A DNA stretch of 64,000 nucleotides, from the NCBI GenBank assembly GCA_958299035.1, contig CATQJL010000001.1, forward strand, positions 11,554,773 to 11,618,772, written 5' to 3'. The stretch is from Cylicocyclus nassatus. Lineage: Eukaryota > Nematoda > Chromadorea > Rhabditida > Strongylidae. Below, in pieces: positions 20,701 through 31,365 of this stretch (its first letter is position 1; every line of letters starts with the position of its first letter). The notes beneath the pieces are model-generated. The model was not told the DNA's origin. It did no database searches and saw nothing but the letters and a program-made list of their open reading frames with translations. Made by a program: the position numbers and the translations under genes.

Positions 20701-21660
20701 TTGGACATAGCTCAAGATCTCTCAACCAAAGCGTTCTTACTACTGCTTCGGCGATTTTTCGGACGCCGAGGAGTACCTCGGACAATAACGTCAGACAATG
20801 CGCCGACCTTTCTTCTGGGGGAAACGATACTCAGGGAAAGCTACGAAGCAGCTAAAACCGATCCAAGTATAATGAAGGAGCTCAGCGATAGAGAGATTGT
20901 TTGGAAACATATAACACCGTATGCCCCATGGCAAGGGGGCTTTTACGAACGCTTGATCAAGTCAGTAAAACTTTCGCTGTACAAAACACTAGGAAATCAA
21001 ACACTGGCAATTGACGAACTGACCACGGTGATCGTAGAGATAGAAGCCTTACTCAACACAAGACCACTTTTGTATATGGAAACAGATAGCCTAAATGAAG
21101 TCGCCCTACGGCCGATAGACTTTTTACAAAATGAAATACAGATGAAATACCCTGTGGATCTCTCCAGAGAAGAAGAAGAGGATCCAAGTTATGTAGCAAG
21201 TGAAGAGCTGGTCCTGCTACGAACAAAAAGGCAAACAATAGAAGCCTTACAATCCTCCTGCAAAGCTGTAGAAAAATTTTGGCAAGTATGGCAGACTCAT
21301 TACCTAACGTCATTACGGGAAAAGCATCAGAGAAACGTGGGACAGAAACGGGGATCCTCATACGAACCACAAAATGGAGATTTGGTGCTGATTGCAGACC
21401 CAGTGCAACCACGTCAAACTTGGAAGCTCGGACGGATCATCGAGCTCGTCAAAAACCAGTGTGGGGTCATAAGGGAGGCAGGTGTCATGCTACCCTCACG
21501 CAATAAAATTCGCAGGCCAGTCAACCTTCTCGTACCACTGGAACTAGAAGAGTACCAGTCTGAAAACACAAAGGAAGCAGATGCGGGTGGTAGTGAAATC
21601 ACACCTACTACGAAGGAAACAACCACGCATCCGTACAACCTTCGTCCAAATCGTAAGAAA
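17743..21660 (+). CDS. pol: BEL/Pao Pol: protease remainder, RT, RNase H, integrase
   Basis: First part of a 1,881-codon frame (17743-23388). The frame is open upstream of 17743 and has no natural ATG there, because it continues gag. Domains in order: A17-type peptidase remainder (about 1-200); RT with LRIVYDASAH, VEKAFLQV and the catalytic box YVDN (residues 396-399, Asn replacing the second Asp); RNase H with FADASS (Asp about 563) and VVLSDSEIALQW; an integrase zinc-binding segment (about 880-925, HNKGH to CVPC); and an integrase core with GLDYFGP, TSDNAP and GFYERLIKS as the Asp-Asp-Glu triad. A DUF5641-like C-terminal module (LVLIAD, WKLGRI, about 1200-1265) follows. The frame then runs on into env without a stop. 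Confidence 0.9.
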
Positions 21661-23388
21661 AACTATGCCGAGAACATCTTGAACACATCAATACTACTTG
21701 TCACCATGTTGGGACTACTAATCACGAATGATGGAGTGAGGGGACAGAAAGTACGAGACCAAGTAGCGAAAATCACCAGATTCATAAAATGCATCCCGGG
21801 TGGAGTACAACTCGTTTCTGAAGTACAAGTGCCTTATCAAGTATGCGCTGAGGACTTTTGTAAGACATTTGACTCGCCACACTACAACGAAACAGTAAGG
21901 TTCCCACCTAGTATAGTACTGCATGAGCACAAGGTGCAATGGAAACTCAGCATCAATAACGCTATAGACATAATGGAAGCAATGTGCCCATCAGCACCAT
22001 TTTGCGAATCGGTGGATTGTCTCTTCTGTACCTCACTCATCTTCAATCCAGAATGCTGGCCGGTTGGAGCGATAATAGCGCTTACAGTGCTTCTATACTT
22101 GATAGCAACGGGTTGCTACGCTCTACTGTACGTTCCTCTAGTAATAGGCAAACCTGTACGACTGCTGATATACAGCATCTACCTACTATTACGTCATCTC
22201 ATCAAGTGCTGCAGAAGGACACCAGACCAACCAAGTCATGATAGAAGAAGAAGGAGAAGATCGATCGAACTGACCAGTTTGTTGGCCATTTTTACGATGA
22301 TGAGTATGCACGTAGGGGTTGTGCACGGATGCCAGATGGTGAACATATTCAGCCACACATCCACCTTGTGCACAAATGATGACAAAGGCCAAATCTGTAA
22401 AGTGCAAGTTTCTGAAGTGCTCAAGTTGAACCCATTCAAAAGGGAAGCCTGTTTCAAGTTAATGCACAATGAAACAACAATCCACCAGATACGGGCCTCC
22501 TGGAAGAACTTACTTCTCACTTGCGAAAAGGTCACGGACTATTTCACTCGCGACACAAGTTATGAGATCATAGACAGTAAGCGTTGTCCGCATGTAGGGT
22601 CGTGTGTCGGAAGCAAATGCGCCCAAATAAACAGTACCAGTCTCATACCCGAACTCGCTGTGGGGAACGGGTATCCAGGAAACACGTACTGCGTTGAATC
22701 CTGTGGCGGCCCGGGGTGTGACTGTTTTTACTGGAGCTCCGGATGCCTCTTCTATCGGATTTACCTGAAACCTGTCTCTTCGACAGTGTTCGAGGTCTTT
22801 CACTGTAATCGATGGGCACAGACAGTGGCCATTGATTTCACCCATTTCGACGCCAAAAGTGGGAAAACAAACGAGTTCACAGCTCTAATGCCCCCTAACG
22901 TACCAGTCCAATGGGAAAGCTTTTCTCTCACACTCAGCTCTGTGAGTATGGCTCCAATACCTCTGCTCCAGTCTTCATTCATATCGAATGGCAATAACAC
23001 AGCTCTCTGGGATAATCAATTAAAGCCCGCTCTACGCTGTCCCACAAGTAAAGCGGCAAGAACACTACGCTGTGAAATATTTGAGCAGTGTACGTGTAAT
23101 CCCGCCGAAACGAAGGCCAATTGCAATTGCCTGAATGTGCCGATACTGAAGCAGTTCGAGGATTTGCAACGACGAATGCCCGTAATTTTACCATCAATAA
23201 CATTTGAGGAATCAATCCATGGCGTCAAGGCAATCGTTCAGAATATGCTTTCGACAGAAATAATCGTAACCCTTCAAGAAGATCTACGCACTAACCTCGT
23301 CGTAGACAACGACATATGTACGGTGGAGAACACACAATTAGGATTGCGAAAAGGGAGCCTACGCAAAAATCAAGTGTTTCGCCTCTAG
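21661..23388 (+). pseudogene. env: Envelope-like glycoprotein, phlebovirus type, in frame with pol; 3' end shifted
   Basis: The C-terminal third of the pol frame is membrane-protein-like. Hydrophobic segments lie at residues about 1311-1328, 1440-1466 and 1510-1528, the last resembling an internal signal before GCQMVNIF. A Cys-rich ectodomain follows. Residues about 1650-1672 hold closely spaced Cys and aromatics (GPGCDCFYW), resembling the fusion-loop region of phlebovirus-type class II glycoproteins. Such env genes are established for nematode Cer7 and Tas. The frame ends at 23388 after an apparent one-base gain in AAAAGGG near 23,350. Downstream sequence in a second frame carries the expected continuation and anchor. 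As written, no full-length membrane-anchored product is encoded. Expression would normally use a spliced subgenomic RNA. Confidence 0.75.
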
Positions 23389-23464
23389 GTCAAGCAAAGC
23401 AGAGATCATATGTGAAGGAACAAGTTTCACGGCTCCGTGCGGCAAACAGGGAATTGAGTCAGTC

Positions 23465-23899
23465 ATGAGAATTAGTCCTACTCAAGCGATGGTCCGCATG
23501 AAGTGTTCGGTCTCATGCGGAGAGGTGATTACCACGTTTGAAGTCGGAGGAATCCTCAAATATACAGCAACTTTCGAAACAATGCTGTACAAGTGGCTTA
23601 CGAGCAACAGCAAAAGCGCTCCAGCGGAAATCCAGTGGCCCGACTTCTATCATCTATTTGACGTATTCAGCCAATGGTATAAAACGGTATTCATAGCAGG
23701 AATCACACTCATCGCTATGTTAGGAATTACCTATGCGCTAATTTCGACTTGCGGACTCAGATGCGTCGTCATTCTAGCAAAGCTGATGACCAAACCGATA
23801 CGAACATTCTACAAACTAGCGTGGAGGTTATGCTTTGCTATCATGCGCAGTCTTATGACAAAGTCCAGAAGAAAAAATGCGACAAAACTAAAACTCTGA
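23465..23899 (+). pseudogene. C-terminal part of the env glycoprotein with membrane anchor
   Basis: A 144-codon frame, one base out of register with the main pol-env frame. The same frame is open leftwards to about 23,354. It contains paired Cys (KCSVSCGE), then a juxtamembrane stretch, a transmembrane segment at about 23,680-23,742 (FIAGITLIAMLGITYALI) and a basic cytoplasmic tail (KSRRKNATK). The ATG at 23465 is probably internal rather than a true start. I read this as the stem and anchor of the preceding glycoprotein, separated by the frameshift. Confidence 0.7.
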
Positions 23900-23907
23900 G
23901 AACTGGA

Positions 23908-23972
23908 AACGAAAAAAAAAGAAGAAAAAAAAAGAGAAAAAAAACATGAAAAAAAAATAAAGGAAAGAAGTT
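23908..23972 (+). other. Long polypurine tract between env and the third ORF
   Basis: About 65 bases almost entirely A and G, with runs of nine A separated by G (AAAAAAAAAGAAG). A polypurine tract normally abuts the 3' LTR for plus-strand priming. This one is 2 kb away, and the sequence directly before the 3' LTR has only a short GGGAG. It may be an internal (central) priming site or a remnant of an older 3' boundary. Confidence 0.45.
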
Positions 23973-23997
23973 TTGCAATCGACTAGCCTTCTCTTGA

Positions 23998-25995
23998 CTG
24001 ACACGACTTGGTTATAGACTCAGCGCCGCTGAACTCGACGGAGAAACAACATTCTTAAAGACGATCCTGAGAATAGCAAGCCCACAAGCGGAATTCCTGG
24101 AACCCCAGCTCCAAGCCATCCTGAAATCGCTACACAATCAAAAGAAAGTAGCAACGACGCAGAGAACACAATGGACGTCATTGATGGGCGAAGCAAATTT
24201 TTTGCAATCATCCACAAACGAACAACTTATGGTGACCAACAGATGCCTACGAAGCGCGACGCAGACCAAGGAAAAGATACTACGACTCGGGACATGGTAC
24301 ATCCTCACGGATAGGATCTATGACCGACAAGTACAGGCTAATCTCATACCGAGAGGGCGGCGATTCCAGTGGCTGGAAAAAGGAAAGAAACAAGAGTACG
24401 ATGTCAATGCAGAATCAGTGCTTAAAATGGTTCAAAGCCTAATGAGCTTCACGAAAACGAGCATAAGCATGATGGAAGATCATCTAAACAAAGTCGAGAG
24501 GCAAGTGAATGAGAGCGAGGAAGCAAAGCTTGCAGTTCAATGTAAACAACTGAAGGAACGCATCCAGGAAATAGAGCTCGACTGGGCAGATCAAGTGGAG
24601 AGACTCGAAAGAGAAAACAGAGCACTAAAGGAGAAGATCCAAGAACAATACGAAGATAGGCAAATGGACTGGAGTGCTGAAGTTGAAGAAACAACCGACG
24701 GCAGTCGAGCTGAGAACAAGGAACAAGGAAAAGAAAAAGGACCAGAGCAAAATGATGACGCAATGGATTGGACGGCTCCAACCGAGGAAATAGCAATAAT
24801 CGATCAAGCCGATGACGATAAAACAAAGGATGATGACTATGAAGATGACAAATCAGAAGAAAATATGATGGAAACAACATTTTCTACGATCGAAAAGTTG
24901 ATGGACCAGGAGGATAGCAGCGAAAGACAAAGAGATTACCATGTAGAAAACGAAGGAAGCCGGCAAAAACAAGAAATTTCTACAATTGAAAAATTGAAAA
25001 TTCAAGTATCGAAGCTGCAGGATGAACTTGAGCTCAAACGAGCAGCCACAGCTCCTCTGATAAATAACGTCAGCGCCCTTCTGGACAAAAATGAAAGAAA
25101 GAAGAAAAGATTATCTGAATTGAGGCTTGAGCTGAGATCGGAAAAATCTCGCGCAGAGGAGCTGACGCTGAAGCAGCGTCAACATCAAGAGGCGATTGAT
25201 CGATTGGAAGGCGAGATAATGCGACAGAAAAAAGACATGGAAAAGCTTCGCGCGGAAAAGGAGCAAGTCGAACAACAGTTGGAGCAAGCGAACAGATCAA
25301 GGGAAAGTCACAGCCCGTCTCAAGTACCTACGGCTAAATACCAAAGGACCGAGAAATCCGAGGAAAAGCTGTCAAGTGATGAAAGGCAGCGAGAGAAAGA
25401 ACTTCACAGTCAGTCTCAGGAACACACGGCTAAATACCAAAGGATCGACAGATCAGGAGAAAAGCTGTCAAGTGATGCACCGCGAGAGAAAGAACGTCAC
25501 AGGATATCGCAGGAACCTGCTGCTAAGGCCCAAAGGACCGACAGGCCAGAGACCTCGAGGGCCTGGGAGGACAGACTTGAAAGAGACATAATCGAAATGG
25601 AGAGAGTGTTGCAGGATTTCCCTCATCGGAAAATCGGACAAGTAAACTATGGCGTCAAAGGAATCAAGTGCGCCTTCTGTGATGCAACAAGTCAGCATTT
25701 CTCTGACTCCTGCCCCAAATATGTGGAGGGGGACGAAAGATGGGAGATTATTCGACGGAAGGAACTTTGCCGCTACTGCTTAGAGAACTGTCCACCACAA
25801 AAAGAGTGCCTCTACGCCAGAAGAGAATGCTGGTACTGCAAGCGTCTAAAGGGATCTATTTTCGAAGATCTCATCCCACGCGGCAGCACACACCATCGAG
25901 CCCTTTGTAACGTACCAGACATGAAGGCACGAGCGAAGCAAAGAATCCTTGATGCCAGAAGAGCTCTGAAGGATGGCCGCAGGACGAAACATTAG
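23998..25995 (+). CDS. Third ORF: coiled-coil protein with Gag-like zinc-knuckle C-terminus
   Basis: The frame is open from 23998. The first ATG is at 24184 (603 aa), and a splice acceptor-like TTATAG precedes 24017, so a spliced start is possible. Residues about 85-165 and 265-370 are strongly coiled-coil. An acidic run (DDDKTKDDDYEDDKSEE) lies near 215-235. Residues about 377-455 hold three imperfect repeats of about 27 aa built on TAKYQR and EKLSSD. The C-terminus (about 496-572) has Cys-x2-Cys-x5-His-x4-Cys (CAFCDATSQHFSDSC), a second Cys/His set (CRYCLENC) and a last Cys-x2-Cys followed by HHRALC. This order and spacing parallels the knuckle array of the element's own Gag. It lacks protease, RT or integrase motifs. 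I infer an accessory nucleic-acid-binding, Gag-derived protein. The function is unknown. Confidence 0.75.
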   Translation: MTRLGYRLSAAELDGETTFLKTILRIASPQAEFLEPQLQAILKSLHNQKKVATTQRTQWTSLMGEANFLQSSTNEQLMVTNRCLRSATQTKEKILRLGTWYILTDRIYDRQVQANLIPRGRRFQWLEKGKKQEYDVNAESVLKMVQSLMSFTKTSISMMEDHLNKVERQVNESEEAKLAVQCKQLKERIQEIELDWADQVERLERENRALKEKIQEQYEDRQMDWSAEVEETTDGSRAENKEQGKEKGPEQNDDAMDWTAPTEEIAIIDQADDDKTKDDDYEDDKSEENMMETTFSTIEKLMDQEDSSERQRDYHVENEGSRQKQEISTIEKLKIQVSKLQDELELKRAATAPLINNVSALLDKNERKKKRLSELRLELRSEKSRAEELTLKQRQHQEAIDRLEGEIMRQKKDMEKLRAEKEQVEQQLEQANRSRESHSPSQVPTAKYQRTEKSEEKLSSDERQREKELHSQSQEHTAKYQRIDRSGEKLSSDAPREKERHRISQEPAAKAQRTDRPETSRAWEDRLERDIIEMERVLQDFPHRKIGQVNYGVKGIKCAFCDATSQHFSDSCPKYVEGDERWEIIRRKELCRYCLENCPPQKECLYARRECWYCKRLKGSIFEDLIPRGSTHHRALCNVPDMKARAKQRILDARRALKDGRRTKH

Positions 25996-26007
25996 CCACC
26001 CCGGGAG

Positions 26008-26519
26008 TGTCGTCAACGACGACCAAGTGATCCATACTCAATGTATATAATTTAGATAGATTGTCGATTGTTCAACCTATGTATCAAGTATTTGTTCATG
26101 TATTTGAATTAATTTTGTTCTTTGAAATCGTACATTTCTCAAGTATGCGTTGTTTTGCTTTTGTAACGTTTATCATATCATCTATGTTTCTTTTCGCTTG
26201 AAATATATTTTGAGATTCAACTTTTATCTGATGTTCATTTGTATAAATAGAGCTCACACTGCCGTAAGATCATGCTTCCTCAAGTTCCTCAAGGACCTCA
26301 AGCTCAAGCTCAAGCTCAAGATCAAGTTCAAGCTCAAGTCTTTCGAAGAAGGAAGAACTTCGGAGTGTGAGCAGGAAGAAAGAAGGCTGTATGTAAAGAA
26401 TTGAACAATAAACCTATTTGTGAGCCCGTTTCCAACCACAGCTTATAGTCCCGCGTGGCAACGAGCAAGTAAAGCACAAGTCCTAGTCTAGGCGAAGAAA
26501 AAGAAAACTCTTTTCTACA
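26008..26519 (+). repeat. 3' LTR of the BEL/Pao element
   Basis: 512 bp, identical to the 5' LTR at all but one position by eye. Begins TGTCGTC directly after CCGGGAG and ends TTTTCTACA before the target duplication CGCGT. Contains the same TATAAATAGA, CTCAAG hexamer run and AATAAA (26,407). Confidence 0.95.
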
Positions 26520-26524
26520 CGCGT

Positions 26525-27643
26525 TCTGCATTTGAGGTGGCGAGGTAGCGCGCAACGCGCGGAGACGCAGACGAGCAGCGGAGACAGACCAGAGCCGGCG
26601 GGGCATTTGGCTCTGGTCATTGATCTCTGCGGGCTCATAATGAAACCTTATAACATTATATACCGTTGTGGTCCTCATGAGACGGCCAGGAGCACTGACA
26701 ATGTCGCGGGTCTCGAGAATCACTCCATAACGAGATAGACCAGCATTTATGTGGCGACTCTGCGCAAGATTTGAGCGCAGTTTCTCGTTTTTATTGAACT
26801 CCAGCGGCTTCCATGAACTTTTAACGCTCAATCGCAGTCTACAGAAGGGTTAATTGAGAAATTTCGTCCTAGTTTCTAATTGAAATTTTGAATAAGGCCG
26901 TAAAACGCAGTCCCTCGGTTTTTTGAGCTTCTTTGGATGTCACTACTATATTTGCCTCATTCACAATCATCCCTATATGGTTATGTCATTAATTATGTCA
27001 TAGTATGGGCTTCGCCCCGGATGACTTCTGTACTTCTCTCCAGGTGAAGGTTGTGTGCTATCGTGACGAGTACATGGCTCTATGTATTGAAGGTATGCAG
27101 TATAGTGATGAATGCCGGAACCATAATGCATAAATTCCTTTGAACATTTTCTTTTAGATGATATGATTTTGAGGCAAGTAGCAGGAAAGAACTAGAAAGT
27201 GGAAAATAGAACGAGCTCGTCTAAAAAGACATGTTCCTCTTCATGTAAATTTGACTTACTTTCGAATCTGTCTCGAAAGACATTTCCGATCTTTGGTCAA
27301 GATGAAATGTGCATGAGCGGAGGTTATTTTTCAACTATTTCTGGGAATAACTTGAAATGCTTTCCCAAGATCAAATGCTTGAAAGAAAAAGAGCCGTGAG
27401 GCGGATGCCGAGTGCAACTTACACGACCGACTGATAGCTGCGCCAGTTCTAGAATGGCTTTGTAGGAGAACTAGAAGAAGTGGCAAACGAAGTTGCTTTA
27501 AGCACTAGAACGAAGAAAGACGAAGATTCAGAAAAGGACCTCAGCGCATACCACTTACCGCTGGTTCCCAGTAAAAGGTAATCAGTTGCGAAGGATTTTC
27601 GCTCAGCCTCTTTACTCATTAACACAATGACGACAATAAGGCC
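26525..27643. other. Right flank of the BEL insertion, no gene seen
   Basis: The first about 100 bases are GC-rich with GAGACGCAGACG, a motif that also occurs at 7855, around 60,838-61,035 and, in variant form, near 63,170 and 63,785. The rest is AT-rich. No exon chain was found. Confidence 0.4.
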
Positions 27644-28470
27644 CTACCCACCGGTGGGTCGTACGTGTCCTGCCATTTCGGACAATACGACCCACCGGTG
27701 TAAGATTCATGAAGCGCTATCTTTGCCAGTTTACGACGGAATTCTTCGGGGTTCTGGCACATGATTGGGGGCACTTAGGTGAAGCTCTAGCCGGAGTGAT
27801 CCGGGCTCGGGATACTGTAATGTAATGTTACGGTTGGTGTACGGTAAATATATATAAGACACAAGCTTTAAATCAAATTCTTCGCAAAATAATGCTGTTT
27901 CTGGAGAATCAAGTTTACATGTAAGAGTAGTACGGGGCGGGCAAGAGGCTGACGTTAACCCACCAAAAAATTGTCGATTTTATTGACTTTATTGATTTTT
28001 TGCATTTTTCATCCTAGGAGGCCCGAACTTTGCATATATAGTAGGTTTTGTAGCATGCTGATTACGAAAATGATAGTCTCAAGTTTTGATACCACCTTCT
28101 AACATCAGTTTCTTGATTTCTACGAAAATTCTACCGTGTTGCTACCGTAGTCTCACCATGAGAATGTTGTGAAAAAAGTGGACACTATAATCGTGATCAG
28201 CACGTGAAATAACCCCAATACACAAATTTTCATGAAAATCCATGATGTTGAGCCCGTACAGAATGACTACCGTAACCTTACCGTATAACGCCAAAAAATG
28301 AAATAAATCATATTTTGGTAATCAGCGCGTTCGATATCCCTTGTGGGGGAACTTTCGGAGACATGTTCTAAATTCCTTCCAAAAAGACTACCATTTCGGA
28401 CAATACGACTCACGGGTGGGTCGTAAGTTTGGCAGAGCAAAAAAGGCTCCTGTCCGAAATGGCAGCAATC
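27644..28470. repeat. Inverted-repeat cluster with ACCGGTGGGTCGTA arms
   Basis: ACCCACCGGTGGGTCGTACG (27646) pairs with TACGACCCACCGGTG (27687). A related set recurs at 28,390-28,468, where CCATTTCGGACA and TGTCCGAAATGG form a further inverted pair. This suggests the two rearranged ends of one element of about 0.8 kb. No coding frame was recognised. Confidence 0.45.
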
Positions 28471-28639
28471 GAAAAATAGGCCTTGTCGTCAATGTGTTAA
28501 CACCGGTGCCGTTGCCCTTGGTTCCCACTGGTGAGGTACCACCACGACTCTGCCGGGAGTACCGGCTGCCTCTTTTCCTGGCCTTTTCGACCATGAGGAG
28601 TCCTTTGACGGCGTCAAATCCAACGCAATCCTCTCTGCG

Positions 28640-28990
28640 ATCGTTATCGATCAATATCGATTTTATCGATTTTTATCGATTTTTTGCAAAGTTCGAGCTC
28701 CGGGGCTGGGAGTTGGCATAGGAGGATAAGTGACCATGCGCATTACGAATACAATATTAGTTTTTGTAATTATGCATTACTGTTATCGATTTTTATCGAT
28801 TTTTTGCAAAGTTCGAGCTCCGGGGCTGGGAGTTGGCATAGGGGGGTAAGTGAGCATCCTGATTGCTAACACAGCGCGAATAGGGAAATGGCATGTGAAG
28901 TGGGCACAGGGAAAGGCTGTACAGGGATAGGGATGGGATCATTGTCATAGTCTTTAGACAGGGCCGAGCGGAGGCTGGTAAGTCAGCTAG
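28640..28990 (+). mobile_element. Helitron 3' end with internal tandem unit
   Basis: The segment ends GGGCCGAGCGGAGGCTGGTAA, then GTCAGCTAG followed by T, the Helitron-style CTAG|T end behind a GC-rich hairpin. It matches the terminus at 49,207-49,235. Upstream, a unit of about 120 bp (TATCGATTTTATCGATTTTT, then GCAAAGTTCGAGCTCCGGGG) is present twice, at about 28,660 and 28,780. The 5' end was not located; related TTATTGATTTTTTGC at 27,990 suggests it extends left. Confidence 0.55.
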
Positions 28991-31267
28991 TCATTAATAA
29001 GCCGCTAACGTGTCAGTGTGGAGTTGAATTGAAAGGAAAATACAATGATATGCGTCGAAGCTGAGAGTTGCCTAGCAAGGGAGGGTTATTTTTGTTCGGT
29101 TTTATATACCACTAGGTTAGCGCTCACTCGATTGAAGAATGATCAAAAGAGTATCACTACTTAAGTTTACCGACACATTCCATTATGACCGCAAACTCTT
29201 GCGCAAGCTCAAGCCCTTTATTCGAAAGTTTCCAAATCGCTCTTTGAATCTTCCCGCTCTCAACTCGTCCTTGCGAATGCTGAGTAAAAGGTAGAGGCAG
29301 GATAAAAACACGAGTTAGAAAGGCCAATTGCCGCATGTGAAGTGTTCGTGCTCGTGCTCATACACTCGTCCTTCAGTCTACCTAATTCACCACCACGCCA
29401 ACGTCTATCATTATGCCGAATTACAGTCATGGGAAAAACAAGAAGACCATGGGACGTGTGCCCATTGCTACGACTAGTTCAAAACGTGTTTCTAGGCTTT
29501 TAAGTCCGCTAATCCAAAGTTTTTCCGAGGGAAATTGCTGGTGATACTAGCGCTGAAGCATGTACTTTGCCGCAAGTCGCGAGTCCATTAAGAATGTTAT
29601 ACAATGGCGACCTGCGGCGATCATCAAATTCAGTCTGAGATCCACAAGACTTGCGCATCATTGTAACACAGTGGCGGTCCCAGGGTTTCCGTCTGGGGGG
29701 GGGGGGAGGCAAAAAAAATTTTCCAGGTAGTGCGTGGGCAAACATGTTCAGGGATAAAGTTTTGATAAATTACAAACTTTACCTCTAATTATTATTTGTC
29801 CTACATCAATTTGATATAATTTGTTTTGTAACTTGATTAAAAAAAATTTAAGGGCATGCATATTAGGTTGATGCAAAATTAATTAGCGTTTTTCTAGGAC
29901 TTTTTTCTAGGCATTTCTCAATCAGACTTTTTCCTTTAATACAGATTCAACATACTATTGACAAGCTCTTTTCATGCTCTATACAAAGCTGCTTAAAACG
30001 GACATTTATCCAAATTTTTTAATAATTTATAGGGCTTCAAATGATCGCACTCAAAACCAGATTTTTGTTGCATTCACTTCTCTGGCCAGAATTCAAGCCC
30101 GAATTAAGGCGATTCAAAAATTTAGCCACTATATGTAATAGAAATCGTCTATATTATGCATATTTAACCATATTTTTTGAAGTTATCTAAGCTAAGCTAT
30201 CGGCGCCTTTACATGGGCAATGGTTGCGATCAATCTATAGCCCACACCTCTCTTTTGTAGAATGCAATCCCTAAATTTTGCTCATTTCTGTAAGCGTGAG
30301 GGTAGAGCATTCTGTTGACAGCTTTAGCAAAGGCATTCAGCCGTTCAGCAGGCAGAAAATCAGAAAATTCTGTGATTCGGGATTTTGAGGCCTACTGAAA
30401 AAATGCTTAAAAAGTTGATATATTCAGATTTTGATTTTTTCCTTTTCGCCAGTCTCATTTCTCCACGCTTTTTTCATGTTTGTTTGTACTACTGACTTGC
30501 GGCTACAAGATAGGCTACTTATAAATTATACTAAGAAACTGTGAAGGGAGTTATATTTTGTCAAACACGAGACTCCAGAAAAAAACTTGTTTTGTTTTAC
30601 AGCTCATATTTTTCCGCCCATGTGAGATATGAGTACATTTTAATGTGCATTGTATTGCGGAAGGTTCGCTGCATCCGATGGTCTTTACCGTATTTCAAAA
30701 TGTAGATTGTATAGAAAGTTACAGCAAGTTGAGTGAAAATTTGAAAAATGCTCATTATTTTTGCATCAACCTAATATTATCGTATATCTTTCTGCAGCTT
30801 ATAATCTCTTCTTTGAAAAAATGCTCCCTTCACTCGAAGTGACCGCTTTTCTAAATTTACATATGTGTAGTCTTTGTGAATACTGCCAGTTGTCTTCTGG
30901 ATCATTAATAACATCGTTGCAAGTTTTTACCATTGAAAAATTCTGACTCAGCATTTGAATTGTGAGACTCCAAGCATGCTTTCGGTTCAATTATGGCTGT
31001 ACAAAATAGTCCAGATTAGTCGTGTGAGTTTGGAGTTTGTACTATATATCTCATTTTTGCATCGTACACCTAATTATAAATCGGCCATTTTAGAATCAAT
31101 AAATTTTTATTGAAAGTTATGTGACATTCAAAAACAGGGAAAACTCTAATGATGCGAATCTTTCTTGATAAACATTCAATATGAGGACAAAGTTTGAGGT
31201 CAAAGTTTTTCAACATATTTGGGACGTAGTGTAGTTTGGAGCAGATCTTTTCACGCTTATCGGACCG
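28991..31267. other. AT-rich intergenic stretch
   Basis: No gene is supported. CAGTGGCGGTCCCAGGGTTTCC at about 29,671, followed by a 12-G run (29,695-29,706), resembles a hAT-like terminus. I found no partner end. Confidence 0.4.
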
Positions 31268-31365
31268 AATTTTCAAGGCAAACTAAGATAAGTAACATTT
31301 TTCAGTAGCCCAAACATATTCTGTAGGTTGTACGTTTCGATCTATCTTAGTTTGCCTTGAAAATT
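31268..31365. repeat. Perfect 23-bp inverted repeat
   Basis: The 23 bases from 31268 (beginning AATTTTCAAGGCAAACTAAG) are exactly mirrored at 31343-31365 across a 52-bp loop. Probably a small MITE remnant. Confidence 0.6.

Larger units (their letters stand above)
15447..26519 (+). mobile_element. BEL/Pao LTR retroelement with env and an extra 3' ORF (endogenous-retrovirus-like)
   Basis: An 11,073-bp element bounded by 512-bp LTRs (15447-15958 and 26008-26519). It is flanked by the perfect 5-bp duplication CGCGT (15442-15446 and 26520-26524). Order: LTR, tRNA-Gly-type primer site, gag with protease, pol (RT, RNase H, integrase), env, env tail, third ORF, LTR. DUF1759-type Gag, A17-type peptidase and a Pao-type RT place it in BEL/Pao. 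Env-bearing BEL/Pao elements with phlebovirus-like glycoproteins are known from nematodes (Cer7 of Caenorhabditis, Tas of Ascaris). The breaks seen are a net one-base shift between gag and pol near 17,702-17,710 and another inside env near 23,348-23,357. With one LTR difference the insertion is evolutionarily recent. Confidence 0.93.

Noticed and set aside
27960..28030. ATCGATTTTATTGA-rich stretch as a replication origin
   Set aside because: The same words belong to the Helitron-related repeats at 28,660, 28,780 and 49,130.
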